A stretch of DNA of 64,000 bases, from the NCBI GenBank assembly GCA_905183005.1, contig CAJJDO010000088.1, positions 248,001 through 312,000 on the forward strand. The letters run 5' to 3'. Made by a program: the position numbers and the translations under genes. Under the pieces are notes generated by a model. The model was not told the DNA's origin, did no database searches, and saw only the letters and a list, made by a program, of their open reading frames with translations. Source of the DNA: Paramecium pentaurelia. Lineage: Eukaryota > Ciliophora > Oligohymenophorea > Peniculida > Parameciidae. Positions 62,601-64,000 of this stretch are shown here, in pieces (position 1 is the first letter of the stretch; each line of letters starts with the position of its first letter).

Positions 62601-63299
62601 TATAATGAATAAAATTTTTAATCAGAATAGAAATAAAATGAAGATATAGGAAATAAAGAATTTAAAAGTTGGTAGTAATTTCTTCATCCAAATTTCAGAA
62701 AAAATGGAGTACAAGGAGAAATTGAATAAATTGAAAGATTACATATGGTTCATCAATTTGAAAAAAGATTAGATCAAGTCTTAACTAAAGAAGATGATAC
62801 AAATATTAAGCCAAATGTTTCAGGAAGAAGATATTCAAAAACAAAACAAGAAATCTAAAATAAAAGTGCAAATAAATCTTCAAGATTAAGATCAACGCTT
62901 CCTTTCTTTCAATATGCTAGTGATAGAAAATTAGCATCCATTCCTGCTTCAACTGATACATCTCAAAGATCTACTCATGTTGGATATGATACTATGAGAG
63001 AAGAATACTCTAAAAAAAGAATTTAAAGAGTTTAATTTTTATCATAAAATATTGGCTAATTGATCTCTGATTTAGATTAGAATAAAAAGAAATAAGGATT
63101 AGAAATAGGAGAAAACACTATGAGAAAAACTAGTGGATAAGTATTTAATTAGATTGTTAATAAATTGAATGAGAAATTAAGAGATTCAAAGTTTAAGAAA
63201 TACTCTAGAAGTATGTGTAAACAAGATTTAGAAGGAATTTTGATTGATGCTCATCTAGATTCTATGCACTCTAAATAATCCTTAAGGAAATTGCCTTGA
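59665..63299 (+). CDS. large WD40-repeat protein
   Basis: Four exons (introns 25, 26, 23 nt) give 1186 residues. After about 250 helical residues come two sets of WD40 repeats (KWMTIGADSKISIWNLETEK, LVCIACQDKLTMWDLW, LEGHTAIVTAIQ, TDDRLIVKLWDIR; later ISTSSLDGQLHIYKE, ITAGVDIVCLWNLE, SKDGFLKIFDYP), enough for two propellers. The last 250 residues are charged, disordered and Gln/Lys-rich. Double-propeller proteins of this size are common in ciliary and scaffold complexes. No orthologue is identified. Confidence 0.88.
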
Positions 63300-63437
63300 T
63301 TTCAGAATTTACATTAATTTTAATTCATTTCTATATATATATATATGATAAATCTAAAAGATTATCATTTAAATATTACTTTATTTTTTTTAGAAATAAC
63401 ACACTATTTTAAATTAATTGTTATATTATAATCAAAA

Positions 63438-64000
63438 ATGGGATAAACTTGTGCATGTCAACAGAAAATAGAAGAGGATCCATATCTTGAAGATTCATAA
63501 CATTAGACCAATTAATAGAAGCAAACTGATCTCCAACCTAATGCCGATAAGATTGAAGTGGAAGAATAAGAATAAGAAAAAGAACAATAAACTATAGATA
63601 TTGATCCAATACAACTCAAATCATATGAGATTGAGGATAATTGTCCTTAAGGCCTTTAACCACTTTCATTTTAAGCATAATAAGAATTCATTGATCAATT
63701 TCCTGCAATTGTTAAAAAATAACTTTAGAAACTATAAAAACTTGAAATTAAAGCATCTATATCTCCTAATTATAAAAGAATTCCTCAAATTGATACACCG
63801 TAATAAAAGTATAATATTCATTATTAGTTATTAATTATTAAATGGAGATGTTTATGTAGGATAATGGGCTGAAGGAAAACCTTTTGGTTTAGGCAAAATA
63901 TATTATATTGATCACCAAGTTTATGAAGGTCAAGTTATTGATGGAATTCCTGAAGGAGAAGGTAGAAAAATATTCAAAGATGGTTCATATTACAGTGGTA
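63438..64000 (+). CDS. MORN-repeat protein, truncated by the window end
   Basis: The first exon encodes MGQTCACQQKIEEDPYLEDS and an acidic, Gln-rich region of about 115 residues. After a 19-nt intron near 63806 come MORN repeats (NGDVYVGQWAEGKPFGLGKI, then YEGQVIDGIPEGEG and FKDGSYYSG). Gly2 with Cys5 and Cys7 suggests myristoylation and palmitoylation, so it is probably membrane-bound. MORN proteins bind phospholipids or act as scaffolds. No stop inside the window. Confidence 0.88.

Noticed and set aside
1..64000. Standard-code ORFs of 60-118 codons on both strands
   Set aside because: In this genetic code TAA and TAG are Gln. These ORFs are fragments of real genes or shadows in other frames, such as 42829-43185, which lies in a wrong frame of the giant cysteine-rich gene.
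1..64000. CRISPR arrays, insertion sequences, rRNA or tRNA genes
   Set aside because: No direct-repeat arrays, transposase motifs or structured RNA signatures were found by eye on either strand.

Overview
The window looks like a somatic (macronuclear) chromosome segment of a ciliate of the Paramecium type. TAA and TAG are read as glutamine, and every complete gene ends in TGA. The DNA is roughly three-quarters A+T. Genes are packed on both strands with gaps often under 100 bases. Introns are tiny (mostly 19-34 nt, GT...AG, usually ending TAG). I spliced them by eye; for most genes the spliced length came out divisible by three, which supports the models. Standard-code ORF calling fails here, because most real genes contain many in-frame TAA/TAG.

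Layout. 0-5.4 kb: a small charged protein (minus), a FHA/RINGv ubiquitin ligase, a NEK-type kinase and a hypothetical protein. 5.4-11.5 kb (minus): NAR1 (cytosolic Fe-S assembly), a ubiquitin ligase joining an RBR-like front to a MYCBP2-type RING-Cys-relay (RCR) tail, and TTLL12. 11.9-21.9 kb: a coiled-coil protein, an alpha/beta hydrolase, a Kelch-phosphatase with an altered metal site, a broken coiled-coil gene, two head-to-tail genes that overlap by four bases, a poorly resolved gap, and a PP2C phosphatase. 22.4-30.6 kb: a pseudokinase, a secreted GH31 glucosidase, a cytochrome b5-like protein, a longin R-SNARE, a DUF167 protein, a SANT-like protein and a U1A/U2B''-type RNA-binding protein. 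30.6-44.6 kb: an acylated hypothetical protein, a cGMP-dependent protein kinase, two cysteine-rich secreted proteins (259 and 2171 aa, the latter of surface-antigen type) and an EF-hand protein.

46.2-57.5 kb: a CDK, an ANTH-domain adaptor, a membrane response-regulator protein, a decayed XAP5/FAM50 gene, four small hypothetical genes, RBX1 and ornithine aminotransferase. 57.5-64 kb: a SPEN-like RRM/SPOC protein, a large WD40 protein, and the start of a MORN-repeat protein cut by the window end.

The genes form no operon or pathway. It is a normal housekeeping and ciliate-specific mix, with recurring ubiquitin (RINGv, RCR, RBX1), kinase/phosphatase and membrane-signalling themes. Several tracts look like decayed gene copies, as expected in a lineage with whole-genome duplications. 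The most striking item is the RBR-like/RCR fusion ligase at 6.7-8.75 kb.
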